Position numbers and translations under genes: made by a program | NCBI GenBank assembly: GCA_031553315.1 | Contig: JAVBLT010000050.1 | Location: 1-37,365 of the forward strand | DNA length: 37,365 nt | Direction of reading: 5' to 3' | Source of the DNA: JAVBLT01 sp031553315 | Lineage (GTDB): Bacteria > Verrucomicrobiota > Kiritimatiellia > RFP12 > DVOR01 | The notes under the pieces: model-generated | The model's input: only the letters and a program-made list of their open reading frames with translations | Databases searched by the model: none | Told to the model about the DNA's origin: nothing | Part shown: positions 17,814 through 25,919 of the stretch, one piece after another | Position numbering within the stretch: the stretch's first letter is position 1 | Layout of the letters: every line of letters starts with the position of its first letter

Positions 17814-18451
17814 AATACAACCGCGAGCTGCTCATCGTCAACATCATCACCTTCATCCGCATGCCGTTCATCTTCCTCTTTCTGGCCGGCGCGATCTGGC
17901 ACGGCCGCCACCTCCAGCTCACGGGCGAATCGATGGCCTGGGTCGCCTGCCTCTCGCTGGCCGCGATGATTATCGCCTCCTTCACCGATTTGTTCGACGG
18001 TCTGCTCGCGCGCCGCTGGAAGGTGGTCACGAAATTCGGCGCCATGGCCGACCCGCTGATGGACAAAGTGTTTTACCTCGTCGTCTTTCCCGCGTTCATC
18101 TGGCTGCTGCCCATTTGCCGCCCCTCCGAGCACTGGCACGTGCTCGTGATGATGATCCTCACCGTGCTCTACATGCTCCGCGACCAGTGGGTGACCTTTC
18201 TGCGCTCCGTCGGCTCCCTCTACAATGCCGACTGCGCGGCCACCCTGCTCGGCAAGATCCGCACCGCCATGAGCTTTCCCCTGGGCGGCGTGATCTACTT
18301 CTACATCGTCTTCGAGCCCTGGTTCCTTCCCCAGTGGCTCATCTACGCCGGCGAACTCTTCGCGATCCTCCTCAACCTCTGGTCCATGTATGTCTACACC
18401 CGCAACTACATGCCCTACATCCGCAAATCGATGGACATCGAACCCCAATAA
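17810..18451 (+). CDS. CDP-alcohol phosphatidyltransferase (PgsA-like)
   Basis: A membrane enzyme of 213 residues that transfers a phosphatidyl group from CDP-diacylglycerol to an alcohol, probably glycerol-3-phosphate in phosphatidylglycerol synthesis. The complete CDP-OH-P motif D-x2-DG-x2-AR-x8-G-x3-D-x3-D is present in DLFDGLLARRWKVVTKF followed by GAMADPLMD (about 64-89), with hydrophobic helices on both sides. The start overlaps the methyltransferase stop by 4 nt with GGAAGG upstream. The alcohol acceptor cannot be read from the sequence; PgsA is the default for this size and spacing. Confidence 0.85.
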   Translation: MKYNRELLIVNIITFIRMPFIFLFLAGAIWHGRHLQLTGESMAWVACLSLAAMIIASFTDLFDGLLARRWKVVTKFGAMADPLMDKVFYLVVFPAFIWLLPICRPSEHWHVLVMMILTVLYMLRDQWVTFLRSVGSLYNADCAATLLGKIRTAMSFPLGGVIYFYIVFEPWFLPQWLIYAGELFAILLNLWSMYVYTRNYMPYIRKSMDIEPQ

Positions 18452-18460
18452 GGTGGCCGG

Positions 18461-20176
18461 ATGATCCCGAAACGTTTGGCATGGCCGCTTTTCGCCGGAT
18501 TGATCCTCTTCTTCACGGTCTTTTTCTTTCTGCCCGTGGGTCTGGTGCTCCGCGCGGGATTCACCGATGCCGACGGTTTTACCCTGGCCTGGGTCGCGCG
18601 CGTCTTCAAGAGCCCCGTTCACCTTCAGGGCCTCCTCAACAGCCTCACCGTGGCGCTCGCCACCACCCTTCTGGCGACTCTCTGGGCCGTGCCCCCCGCC
18701 TGGTGCGCGCACCGGTTCGATTTCCCCGGCAAAAAACTCTTCAACGCCCTCATGCTCGTGCCGATGATCCTCCCCCCCTTCGTCGGCGCCATCGGCATCC
18801 TCCAGATTCTCGGCCCCTACGGCGCCCTCAACGCGATTCTCCGGTGCGGCCCTGTCGACTGGCTCGCCCTCAGCCCCGCCTTCTGGGTCTCCTTTCTCCA
18901 AAGCCTCGCCCTTTATCCCCTCATCTACCTCAACTTTTCCGCCTCCCTCGCCGGCATGGATCCCGCCCTTGAAGAAGCCGCCCGCTCCCTCGGCGCCTCT
19001 CCCTGGCGCATCTTCCGAACGCTCACGCTTCCCCTCGCCTGGCCGGGCTTTTTCGCAGGCGCCATCCTCGTGTTTATCGCAGCCTTCACCGAGCTGGGCA
19101 CGCCCATGCTCCTCAGCTACAACCGCTGCGCCGCCGTGCAGATCTACGACGAACTCGCCGAAACGGCCGCCTCCCCCTTTCCCTTCGCCCTTGTCGGCGT
19201 CGTGATGATTCTCAGCGTGGCGCTCTACGCCGCCGCCCGTTTCTTCCTTGACCGCGCCCGAAGCGCCGGCGCCTTCAAACCCGGCGGATCCACCCATGCC
19301 CCCGCCCCGCTGCGCGGCGCGAAAGCCCTCCTCCCCGCGCTCTGCTGCGCAGGCGTGGCCGCCCTCGCCCTGCTGCCGCACCTGGGCGTGATCCTCGTCA
19401 GCCTCACCGCCCCCGGAAGCTGGTACCGGAGCATCCTCCCCGACCGCTTCACCCTCGCCAACTACACCGAAGCCCTCGGCCAGGAAATCACCCTGGCCTC
19501 CATCCGCAACAGCCTCTTCTACGCCCTGGGCGCCACCGCCGTCGCCGCCGTCGCCGGGGTGTTGACCGCCTGGATCGCCCACCGCGCGCCCTTCCGCCGC
19601 CTCCGCGGCCTGCCCGATCTCCTTGCCATGCTCCCCCTCGCCGTGCCCGGCATCGTCACCGCCTTCGGGTTCCTCGCCCTCAGCCGCCTCCTCCTGACCC
19701 TCCCCGCCGTGGCGGCCTCCCCCACCCTTTCCCGCTCGCTCGATGCGATCGCCAGCCCCTGGCTCTTCCTCATTTTCGCCTATGCCATCCGCCGCCTTCC
19801 CTACCTCGCGCGCGCCGCATCGGCGGGTTTCCAGCAAAGCGCGCCCGTGCTCGAGGAAGCCGCCCGCAACCTCGGAGCCGGCGTGTGGACGACCCTGCGG
19901 CGCATCACCCTGCCCCTGATCGGCGCCAACCTCTTCGCCGGCATGATCCTCACCTTCGCATTCTGCATGCTCGAAGTGTCCGACAGCCTGATCCTCGCCC
20001 AGAAAGAAGCCTTCTACCCTGTGACCAAAGCCATTTTCGAGCTCTACCAGCTCCTCGGGACCGGCCCCTACACCGCCTCAGCCCTCGGCGTGTGGGCCAT
20101 GCTCCTGCTCACCGCCGCCCTCGCCGGAGGCAGCCTCATCCTCGGCAAACGCCTGGGCGCCCTCTTCCGGGCATGA
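18461..20176 (+). CDS. Fused two-domain ABC permease, ferric-iron (FbpB/ThiP) type
   Basis: A 571-residue permease with two homologous halves, about 12 hydrophobic helices in all. Each half carries an EAA loop: EEAARSLGASPWRIFRTLTL followed by PLAWPG, and EEAARNLGAGVWTTLRRITL followed by PLIGANLFAG. This two-in-one form is typical of Fe(III), thiamine or putrescine-like binding-protein-dependent importers. AAGGTGG precedes the ATG. No ATPase or solute-binding protein gene is adjacent; it is embedded between lipid and cell-wall genes. The partners must be elsewhere, or the transporter has been split. Confidence 0.87.
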   Translation: MIPKRLAWPLFAGLILFFTVFFFLPVGLVLRAGFTDADGFTLAWVARVFKSPVHLQGLLNSLTVALATTLLATLWAVPPAWCAHRFDFPGKKLFNALMLVPMILPPFVGAIGILQILGPYGALNAILRCGPVDWLALSPAFWVSFLQSLALYPLIYLNFSASLAGMDPALEEAARSLGASPWRIFRTLTLPLAWPGFFAGAILVFIAAFTELGTPMLLSYNRCAAVQIYDELAETAASPFPFALVGVVMILSVALYAAARFFLDRARSAGAFKPGGSTHAPAPLRGAKALLPALCCAGVAALALLPHLGVILVSLTAPGSWYRSILPDRFTLANYTEALGQEITLASIRNSLFYALGATAVAAVAGVLTAWIAHRAPFRRLRGLPDLLAMLPLAVPGIVTAFGFLALSRLLLTLPAVAASPTLSRSLDAIASPWLFLIFAYAIRRLPYLARAASAGFQQSAPVLEEAARNLGAGVWTTLRRITLPLIGANLFAGMILTFAFCMLEVSDSLILAQKEAFYPVTKAIFELYQLLGTGPYTASALGVWAMLLLTAALAGGSLILGKRLGALFRA

Positions 20177-20191
20177 CCACGGAGATCTCCC

Positions 20192-22090
20192 ATGACAGCA
20201 CGCCTCAAAAAAATCCGCCTCTCCCTCGCGCGCCCCCGAACAGGCACCTTCGCCGCCGGCCTCCTGATCGATACCCTCGTGATGCTCGCCGCCTACCTCG
20301 CCGCCTTCTTCCTCCGGTTCGATTTCTCCGAACCCCGCTGGGGCTGGCCCGCCGTGTTCCGCGCCTCCCTCAGCGTGATCCTGATTCAATGGGCCGCCCT
20401 TTTCGCCTGCGGCTGCCCCCGCCGCGCCTGGCGCTACTTTTCCGTGTGCGACATCCCCCGCTTCATCGCCGCCATCGCCGCGACCATGACCCTTCAGCTC
20501 ATTCTCCGCCTCCTGTTCGCGACCGAAGGCTGGCTCTGGCTCCGCCCCCCCGTCACCATCACGCTCCTCAACGGCCTGCTCACCCTCACCGGCCTTCTGG
20601 GCGTGCGCATCTTCTGGCGCTGGGCCGCTGAAGCCGCCGAGCCCGCCCTCCCGGGCGGCGTGCGCCGTAAAAACGTCCTCATCTTCGGAGCCGGAACCAT
20701 CGGCAACCGCGTGGTCCGCGAACTCCTGCGCGGCGACACCACCCTCAACGCCATCGGCTTTCTCGACGACAACCCCGCCAAAACCGGCACCCTCATCCTC
20801 GGCCTTCCCGTTCTCGGCCGTTTTGCCGACGCGCCCCGCATCATCCCCCGCTACGGCGTCACCGAGCTCATCGTCGCCATAGCCCACCCTCCGCGCAGCG
20901 TCATGCAAGCCATCATCGAAACCGCCCGCGGCGCCGGCCTCACCGTGCGCATGGCGCCGCTGCTTGAAGACTGGATGAGCGGCTCCCAGGCCCCCCTCCG
21001 CGAGCCCGACGTGGCCGACCTCCTCGGCCGCCGCGAAACCGCGACCGACTTCACCCGCGTGGTCGCCATGCTCAGCGGCCGGCGCGTGATGGTCACCGGA
21101 GCGGGCGGCTCCATCGGCAGCGAAATTGTGCGCCAGGCGCTCCAATGCGGCCCCGAAATGCTCATCATGGTCGAAATGTGCGAAAACGCCCTCTACGAAA
21201 TCGAGCGCCGGATCCGCGCGCTCGGCAGCGAGACCCCCGTCGTCCCCATCCTTGCCGACATCGGCGACAAAGCCCGCATGTCCGCCGTTTTCCAGCGCTG
21301 GCGCCCCGAAATCATCCTCCACGCCGCCGCCTACAAACACGTCCCGATGATCGAAATCAACCCCATCGAAGCCATCCGGAACAACGTCCTCGCCACCCGG
21401 ACCCTCGGCGAGCTCGCCCTCGCCCACAGCGTCAGCCGCTTCGTCCTCATCTCCACCGACAAAGCCGTCCGCCCGCTCTCCATCATGGGCCTCTCCAAGC
21501 GCCTGGCGGAGATCGTCCTGCGCGACCTCAACGGCCGCGGCCCCACCTGCTTCTCCATCGTCCGCTTCGGCAACGTCCTCGATTCCTCGGGCTCCGTCGT
21601 CCCGCTCTTCCGCGAACAGATCCGCAAAGGCGGCCCCGTCACCGTCACCCATCCCGACATGCGCCGCTATTTCATGACCATCTCGGAAGCCGTCTCCCTC
21701 GTCCTCCAATCCGCCACCATCGCCTCGCGCGGCGAAATCTTCGTGCTCGACATGGGCGACCCCGTCTCCATCCTCGATCTGGCCGAAACCATGATCACCC
21801 TCTCCGGCCTCCGCCCGAGGGTCGACATCCCCATCCGCTTCGTCGGCATCCGCCCCGGCGAAAAACTCTTTGAAGAGCTCGACGTCTCCGAAAAATCCGC
21901 CGTCAAGACCGGCCTTGCCCGCATCTTCATCTCCAAAGCCCCGACCTACCCCGAAGTCCGCGTCAAAGAGATCCTCACGGTCTGCCGCCTGCTCATCGGC
22001 GAGCCCCTCGTCACCCCCGAGCACATCCGCGAACGCCTCCAGGCCCTCATCGGCGAAAACCAGGAACCCGCCCATGAACACAACCATTGA
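20192..22090 (+). CDS. CapD/WbpM/PglF-like membrane nucleotide-sugar 4,6-dehydratase
   Basis: A 632-residue polysaccharide-biosynthesis protein. The N-terminal part (about 20-150) holds four hydrophobic helices. A first Rossmann-like CoA-binding-type domain follows (NVLIFGAGTIGNRVVREL, about 165-290), then the catalytic SDR domain (MVTGAGGSIGSEIVRQ, about 295-310). The classical YxxxK is replaced by the SxMxxxK version (PLSIMGLSKRLAE), as in WbpM, PglF and CapE. It probably converts UDP-GlcNAc to a 4-keto-6-deoxy sugar for glycan or glycoprotein synthesis. GGAG lies 7 nt before the ATG; the 3' end overlaps murE by 17 nt. No glycosyltransferase genes are adjacent. Confidence 0.9.
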   Translation: MTARLKKIRLSLARPRTGTFAAGLLIDTLVMLAAYLAAFFLRFDFSEPRWGWPAVFRASLSVILIQWAALFACGCPRRAWRYFSVCDIPRFIAAIAATMTLQLILRLLFATEGWLWLRPPVTITLLNGLLTLTGLLGVRIFWRWAAEAAEPALPGGVRRKNVLIFGAGTIGNRVVRELLRGDTTLNAIGFLDDNPAKTGTLILGLPVLGRFADAPRIIPRYGVTELIVAIAHPPRSVMQAIIETARGAGLTVRMAPLLEDWMSGSQAPLREPDVADLLGRRETATDFTRVVAMLSGRRVMVTGAGGSIGSEIVRQALQCGPEMLIMVEMCENALYEIERRIRALGSETPVVPILADIGDKARMSAVFQRWRPEIILHAAAYKHVPMIEINPIEAIRNNVLATRTLGELALAHSVSRFVLISTDKAVRPLSIMGLSKRLAEIVLRDLNGRGPTCFSIVRFGNVLDSSGSVVPLFREQIRKGGPVTVTHPDMRRYFMTISEAVSLVLQSATIASRGEIFVLDMGDPVSILDLAETMITLSGLRPRVDIPIRFVGIRPGEKLFEELDVSEKSAVKTGLARIFISKAPTYPEVRVKEILTVCRLLIGEPLVTPEHIRERLQALIGENQEPAHEHNH

Positions 22091-23549
22091 CCTCAACGCC
22101 GAGCCCGCCCTCCGCGCCCTCCTCGCCGACCCCGCCCTCGCCTTCCCCCCCTGCACCGGCATCACCGCCGATTCCCGAACCGTCAGGCCCGGTTTTATTT
22201 TCGCCGCCCTCCAAGGCACCCGCGACGACGGCCGCCGCCATATCCCCGCCGCCCGCAAAGCCGGCGCCGCCGCCATCCTCGGCGCCCCCGGAGAAGGCAT
22301 CGACCTGCCCGTCGCCGATCCCCGCCTGGCCCTCGCCCTCGCCGCCGCCGCAATCGAAGGCCACCCCTCCCGCCGCCTCCGCGTCTTCGCCATCACGGGC
22401 ACCAACGGCAAAACCACCACCGCCTGGCTCTTGCGCGACATGCTCGCCCAGGGCGGCCTCCAGCCCGGCCTCATCACCACCGTCGAGACCAGCTGGCCCG
22501 GCCACACCCACCCCTCCACCCACACAACCCCCGACGCCCCCACCCTCCAGGCCCTCCTGCGCACCATGCACGCCGCCGGCTGCCGCGCCGCCGTCATCGA
22601 AGCCTCCTCCCACGCCCTCGACCAGCAACGCACCGCCGCCACCCAATTCGCCGCAACCGCCTTCACCAACCTCACCCAGGACCATCTCGACTATCATCCC
22701 GACATGGAAGCCTATTACCTCGCCAAAAAGCGCCTCTTCACCAACAACCCCGCCGCCCCCGCCATCCTCAACCTCGACGACCCCGCCGGCCGCCGCCTCC
22801 ACAACGAGCTCACCTTCGCCGCCCAGCGCACCGTCACCTACGCCATCGACGCCCCCGCCGACCTCACCGCCCGCATCCACGCCCTCACCGCCACCGGCGC
22901 CGACATCACCCTCACCTTCCCCAACGACCGCCCCTGGCACATCCGCACCCCCCTCGCCGGCCGTTACAACATCTCCAACATCCTCTGCGCCGCCGCCCTC
23001 GCCCACACCGCCGGCATCCCCCCCGACGCCATCACCGCCGCCCTCGCCGAAGCCACCCCCCGCTGGGGCCGCCTCCAGCCCATCCCCACCCCCCCCGCCG
23101 CCCCCCACACCTTCATCGACTACGCCCACACCGACGACGCCCTGCGCAACGCCCTGCGCGCCCTGCGCGAGCTCACCCCCGGCAAACTCTGGTGCGTCTT
23201 CGGCTGCGGCGGCGACCGCGACACCACCAAACGCCCCAAAATGGGCCTCGCCGCCGCCCAAGGCGCCGACACCCTCATCATCACCTCCGACAACCCCCGC
23301 AGCGAAGACCCCCGCGCCATCATCGCCCAGATCCTCGCCGGCATCCCCGAAGGCACCCCCCTCAACGTCATCCCCGACCGCGCCGAAGCGATCGCCTACG
23401 CCCTCGCCCACGCCGAACCGGAAGACATCGTCCTCATCGCCGGCAAAGGCCACGAAACCACCCAGGAAATCGCCGGCGCCAAACACCCCTTCAACGACGC
23501 CGCCGCCGTGCAGGCCTTCTACCGGAACCCCGCTCATGCCGCCCCCTGA
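22074..23549 (+). CDS. murE: UDP-N-acetylmuramoyl-tripeptide synthetase, meso-DAP type
   Basis: Adds the third stem-peptide residue to UDP-MurNAc-L-Ala-D-Glu. The 491-residue protein has an N-terminal UDP-binding domain (TGITADSRTVRPGFIF), the ATP loop AITGTNGKTTTAW (107-119), the Mur middle domain and a C-terminal domain with SDNPRSEDPR. The DNPR motif (406-409) is the signature of meso-diaminopimelate-adding enzymes. GKGHETTQEI is near the end. It overlaps both neighbours (17 nt with the dehydratase, 14 nt with chrA). No murF, mraY or ftsI lies next to it, so it is outside a dcw cluster here. Its third codon positions are very strongly C-biased. Confidence 0.95.
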   Translation: MNTTIDLNAEPALRALLADPALAFPPCTGITADSRTVRPGFIFAALQGTRDDGRRHIPAARKAGAAAILGAPGEGIDLPVADPRLALALAAAAIEGHPSRRLRVFAITGTNGKTTTAWLLRDMLAQGGLQPGLITTVETSWPGHTHPSTHTTPDAPTLQALLRTMHAAGCRAAVIEASSHALDQQRTAATQFAATAFTNLTQDHLDYHPDMEAYYLAKKRLFTNNPAAPAILNLDDPAGRRLHNELTFAAQRTVTYAIDAPADLTARIHALTATGADITLTFPNDRPWHIRTPLAGRYNISNILCAAALAHTAGIPPDAITAALAEATPRWGRLQPIPTPPAAPHTFIDYAHTDDALRNALRALRELTPGKLWCVFGCGGDRDTTKRPKMGLAAAQGADTLIITSDNPRSEDPRAIIAQILAGIPEGTPLNVIPDRAEAIAYALAHAEPEDIVLIAGKGHETTQEIAGAKHPFNDAAAVQAFYRNPAHAAP

Positions 23550-24132
23550 TCCACAGCCCTATTTCAAGCGCCTCCGCCGCCTCGCCTGGGTCTTCTTCCG
23601 CACCGGCGCCACCACCTTCGGCGGCGGCTACGCCATGATCCCCCTCATCGAGCGCGACATGGTCGAGCGCGAACGCTGGCTCACCCACGAAGAAATGTTC
23701 CAGATGATCGCCGTCAGCGAAGCCACCCCCGGCGTCATCTCCGTCAACATCGCCACCTTCGTCGGCCACCGCGTCTGCGGCCTCCCCGGAGGCATCGCCG
23801 CCACCTTCGCCCTCGCCTTTCCCGCCTTCCTCGTGATTGTGATCATCGCCCTCTTCCACAGCGCCCTGCGCGGCAACCCCTGGATCGCCTCCGCCCTGGC
23901 CGGCATCCGCGCCGGCGCCATCGCCCTCATCGCCACAGCCCTCGTGCGCATGGCCCGGCGCATCGAGCCCACCCCGGTCAACCTCCTCGTCATCGCCGGC
24001 GCCGTCCTCGCCCTGGGCCTGTTCAAAGCCAGCGCCATCCTCCTCATCCTCCTCGGCCTCCTGGGCGGCCTCACCGCCAGCGCCCTTCACCCATGCAGAC
24101 CAGGCCGCACTGAAAAGGGAAAGCAACGGTAA
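23536..24132 (+). CDS. Single-domain ChrA-family (chromate/anion) transporter
   Basis: A 198-residue membrane protein corresponding to one half of the long ChrA proteins. It carries the N-terminal signature WVFFRTGATTFGGGYAMIP and SEATPGVISVNIATFVGHRV, then several hydrophobic helices. Short ChrA proteins usually occur as adjacent pairs that form a heterodimer; only one copy is visible here. It may act as a homodimer or on anions other than chromate. The start overlaps the murE stop by 14 nt and the stop codon is followed at once by an AT-rich hairpin, so this is the end of the rlmB-to-chrA run. Confidence 0.85.
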   Translation: MPPPDPQPYFKRLRRLAWVFFRTGATTFGGGYAMIPLIERDMVERERWLTHEEMFQMIAVSEATPGVISVNIATFVGHRVCGLPGGIAATFALAFPAFLVIVIIALFHSALRGNPWIASALAGIRAGAIALIATALVRMARRIEPTPVNLLVIAGAVLALGLFKASAILLILLGLLGGLTASALHPCRPGRTEKGKQR

Positions 24133-24162
24133 AAAGTTAAAAATCAACCCTGTTTTAACTTT
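24133..24162 (+). terminator. AT-rich hairpin after chrA
   Basis: AAAGTTAAAA (24133-24142) and TTTTAACTTT (24153-24162) form a perfect 10-bp inverted repeat with a 10-nt loop directly after the chrA stop, followed by a pyrimidine-rich stretch ending in CTTTT. It could be a weak terminator. The stem is AT-rich, so an alternative is a protein-binding palindrome. Confidence 0.45.
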
Positions 24163-24218
24163 CTTCATCTTTTGACCCGCCCGCCTCAATGTGCAATTCG
24201 CATTTAATTCCTTGTGTT

Positions 24219-24247
24219 TGACAAGCGTTTCGCGTATGATGACCGCA
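24219..24247 (+). promoter_or_regulatory. Possible promoter for the DRTGG operon
   Basis: A good -10 box, TATGAT, lies near 24235-24240, with TTGTGT 17 nt upstream of it. A better -35 sequence (TTGACA) also occurs here but only 11 nt before the -10, too close for sigma-70. Start and end are approximate. Confidence 0.3.
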
Positions 24248-24284
24248 TTGATTTTGGAAATGATGCGAAAAGGGAGCGTGGGAT

Positions 24285-24626
24285 ATGACGATTCAGCAAG
24301 CGGCGGCGATTTTAGAGGCGGAGGTGTTGACGGAAGGCCAGGGCATGACCCGGAAAGTCGGTCGGATTGTAGCCTCGGATCTGATGAGCGATGTGCTGCT
24401 GGTCGACGATGAAAACATCCTCCTGCTCACATCGCTCGCAAGCGATCAAGTCCTCCGCACGGCGCAGATCGTGGGCGCGGTCGGAGTCGTCGTCGTCAAC
24501 GGCAAACCGCTGCCGACCTCAATGGTCAAAGTCGCCGGGGATCTGGGCATGGCGCTGATGACCTCGCGCCTGCCCAAGTATGAAGCCTGCACGGCTCTTT
24601 ACGCCTGGAACCAGCCGCATGGATAA
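24285..24626 (+). CDS. DRTGG-domain-like protein 1
   Basis: A 113-residue protein of the small DRTGG-fold type, recognised by GRIVASDLMSDVLLVDDENILLL..., then AQIVGAVGVVVVNGK and a C-terminal GMALMTSRLPKYEACTALY. The literal D-R-T-G-G motif is absent. Such proteins occur with CBS/HATPase and PHP genes next to electron-bifurcating hydrogenase genes in clostridia and Thermotogales; their function is unknown, possibly ligand sensing. GGGAG lies upstream of the ATG. The gene overlaps the CBS-HATPase gene by 8 nt. It is a paralogue of the gene at 25578. Confidence 0.8.
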   Translation: MTIQQAAAILEAEVLTEGQGMTRKVGRIVASDLMSDVLLVDDENILLLTSLASDQVLRTAQIVGAVGVVVVNGKPLPTSMVKVAGDLGMALMTSRLPKYEACTALYAWNQPHG

Positions 24627-25581
24627 CCCCCAAACCCCCGAAACCATCGCCGCCCAGCACGCCGCCGCCCGGGAACCCTCGGTGCTGATCGAGCTCATTC
24701 AGCGGATGAAAGTGCGCGATGTGATGGATAAGGAACCCGTGACCATCACGCGAGACAGGTCGCTGGCGCAGGCGCTCGACACAATGCGCAAAAAGAAGGC
24801 CGACGGTTTGCCCGTCGTCGAAAACGGCCGCCTCTACGGCATGGTCGATCAGGACGACATCATCCGCGCCCTCCAGGGAGGCTACACCGCCTCGCCGTGC
24901 CGAGACTATATGTCGACCCGGCTTGTGGTGCTGGAAGACGACATGCCCCTCTCCTTCGCCATCCGCTACCTCGACCGCTATGAATACATCCGCTTTCCGG
25001 TCCTCAACCGCGAGCGCGAATTCGTCGGCGTCATCAGCCAGCGCGACATCAACAAAACCCTCCTCAAAGAGCTGGCCGACGAATTCAACCGCATGGAGCT
25101 CAAAGCCATCGCCGAAATCTGCGCGGGCGAAACCGTGATGCTCCGCGAATTCCCCGTGGTGAAATACGATTTTGAAAACGCCGGCAAAGCCGCCAACACC
25201 ATCAAACAGCTCCTCCAGGCGAAAAACTACCCCCCCAAGCTCGTGCGCCGAATCGCGGTGGCCGCCTATGAGCTGGAAATCAACCTCTGCGTGCACTCCG
25301 ACGGCGGCGTGCTCACATGGAAAGTGAACCAGGAAGGCTCCGAGGTCATCGCTCGCGACGCCGGCCCCGGCATTGAAGACGTGGAATGGGCGTGCAAAGA
25401 CGGCTGCTCCACCGCCAACGAATGGATCCGTTCGCTCGGCTTCGGCGCCGGCATGGGGCTGGTCAACGTGAAACGCGTTTCCGATGTGTTCCGCATCGCC
25501 TCTTCAAAAGGCGGCGGCACCACCGTGCGCTCCGTCATTCACTTCCCCAAAGACGAAGCGGAAAAGGAGTGCCGCCCGTGA
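24619..25581 (+). CDS. CBS-pair protein fused to an RsbW-like anti-sigma/Ser-Thr kinase ATPase domain
   Basis: 320 residues. A CBS pair (about 30-155: VRDVMDKEPVTITRDRSLAQ, and YMSTRLVVLEDDMPLSFAIR) would bind adenine nucleotides. The C-terminal GHKL/HATPase_c domain (about 180-312) has an N-box-like AAYELEINLCVHSDGG, a G1-type box ARDAGPGIEDVEWA and a G2-type box GFGAGMGLVNVKRVSD. Such proteins are annotated as anti-sigma regulatory factor kinases and may phosphorylate or sequester a regulator in response to energy charge. No anti-sigma-factor antagonist (STAS) gene is adjacent. It overlaps genes on both sides (8 nt and 4 nt), so the module is translated as a unit. Confidence 0.86.
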   Translation: MDNPQTPETIAAQHAAAREPSVLIELIQRMKVRDVMDKEPVTITRDRSLAQALDTMRKKKADGLPVVENGRLYGMVDQDDIIRALQGGYTASPCRDYMSTRLVVLEDDMPLSFAIRYLDRYEYIRFPVLNREREFVGVISQRDINKTLLKELADEFNRMELKAIAEICAGETVMLREFPVVKYDFENAGKAANTIKQLLQAKNYPPKLVRRIAVAAYELEINLCVHSDGGVLTWKVNQEGSEVIARDAGPGIEDVEWACKDGCSTANEWIRSLGFGAGMGLVNVKRVSDVFRIASSKGGGTTVRSVIHFPKDEAEKECRP

Positions 25582-25907
25582 CCCTCCAAGCCCTTACCGA
25601 AGCCTGCGGCTTCACCGTGATCGTGCCGGCGGATCCCGCCGCTGAAATCGCCCGCGCCTACACCTCCGACCTCCTCAGCGACGTGATGGGCAACTGCCCC
25701 GACGATTCCCTCCTCATCACCGTGCAGGCGCACGCCAACACCATCGCAGTCGCCACGCTCGTGGGCGCCGCCGCCATCCTGATCTGCCACGGCCGCGAAA
25801 TCCCCCAAGACATGCTCGAGACCGCCGCCCGCGAAGGCGTGGCGATTCTCCAGACCCGCCTGAACCAGTTTGAAGCCTCCTGCGCCGTGGGGCGCGCGCT
25901 CACCTAA
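25578..25907 (+). CDS. DRTGG-domain-like protein 2
   Basis: A 109-residue paralogue of the protein at 24285: YTSDLLSDVMGNCPDDSLLI aligns with ASDLMSDVLLVDDENILLL, and ILQTRLNQFEASCAVGRAL with LMTSRLPKYEACTALY. The start is GTG, overlapping the previous stop (GTGA), with AGGAG at good spacing. Two copies flanking one CBS-HATPase protein suggest that they act with it, perhaps as a heterodimer. No catalytic residues are recognisable. Confidence 0.78.
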   Translation: MTLQALTEACGFTVIVPADPAAEIARAYTSDLLSDVMGNCPDDSLLITVQAHANTIAVATLVGAAAILICHGREIPQDMLETAAREGVAILQTRLNQFEASCAVGRALT

Positions 25908-25919
25908 AGGGTTCCGACG

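Noticed and set aside
17612..19837. A 741-codon open frame on the minus strand
   Set aside because: Antisense to the methyltransferase, phosphatidyltransferase and permease genes; repetitive Glu/Gly/Asp composition and no recognisable motif.
20078..22675. An 865-codon open frame on the minus strand
   Set aside because: It runs antisense to the well-supported dehydratase and murE genes. Its translation is low-complexity Gly/Ala/Asp/Glu-rich, as expected from the antisense of GC-rich, C3-biased genes.
24227..24240. TTGACA followed by TATGAT upstream of the first DRTGG gene
   Set aside because: Spacing is 11 nt, too short for a sigma-70 promoter; a weaker -35 at 17 nt was preferred.
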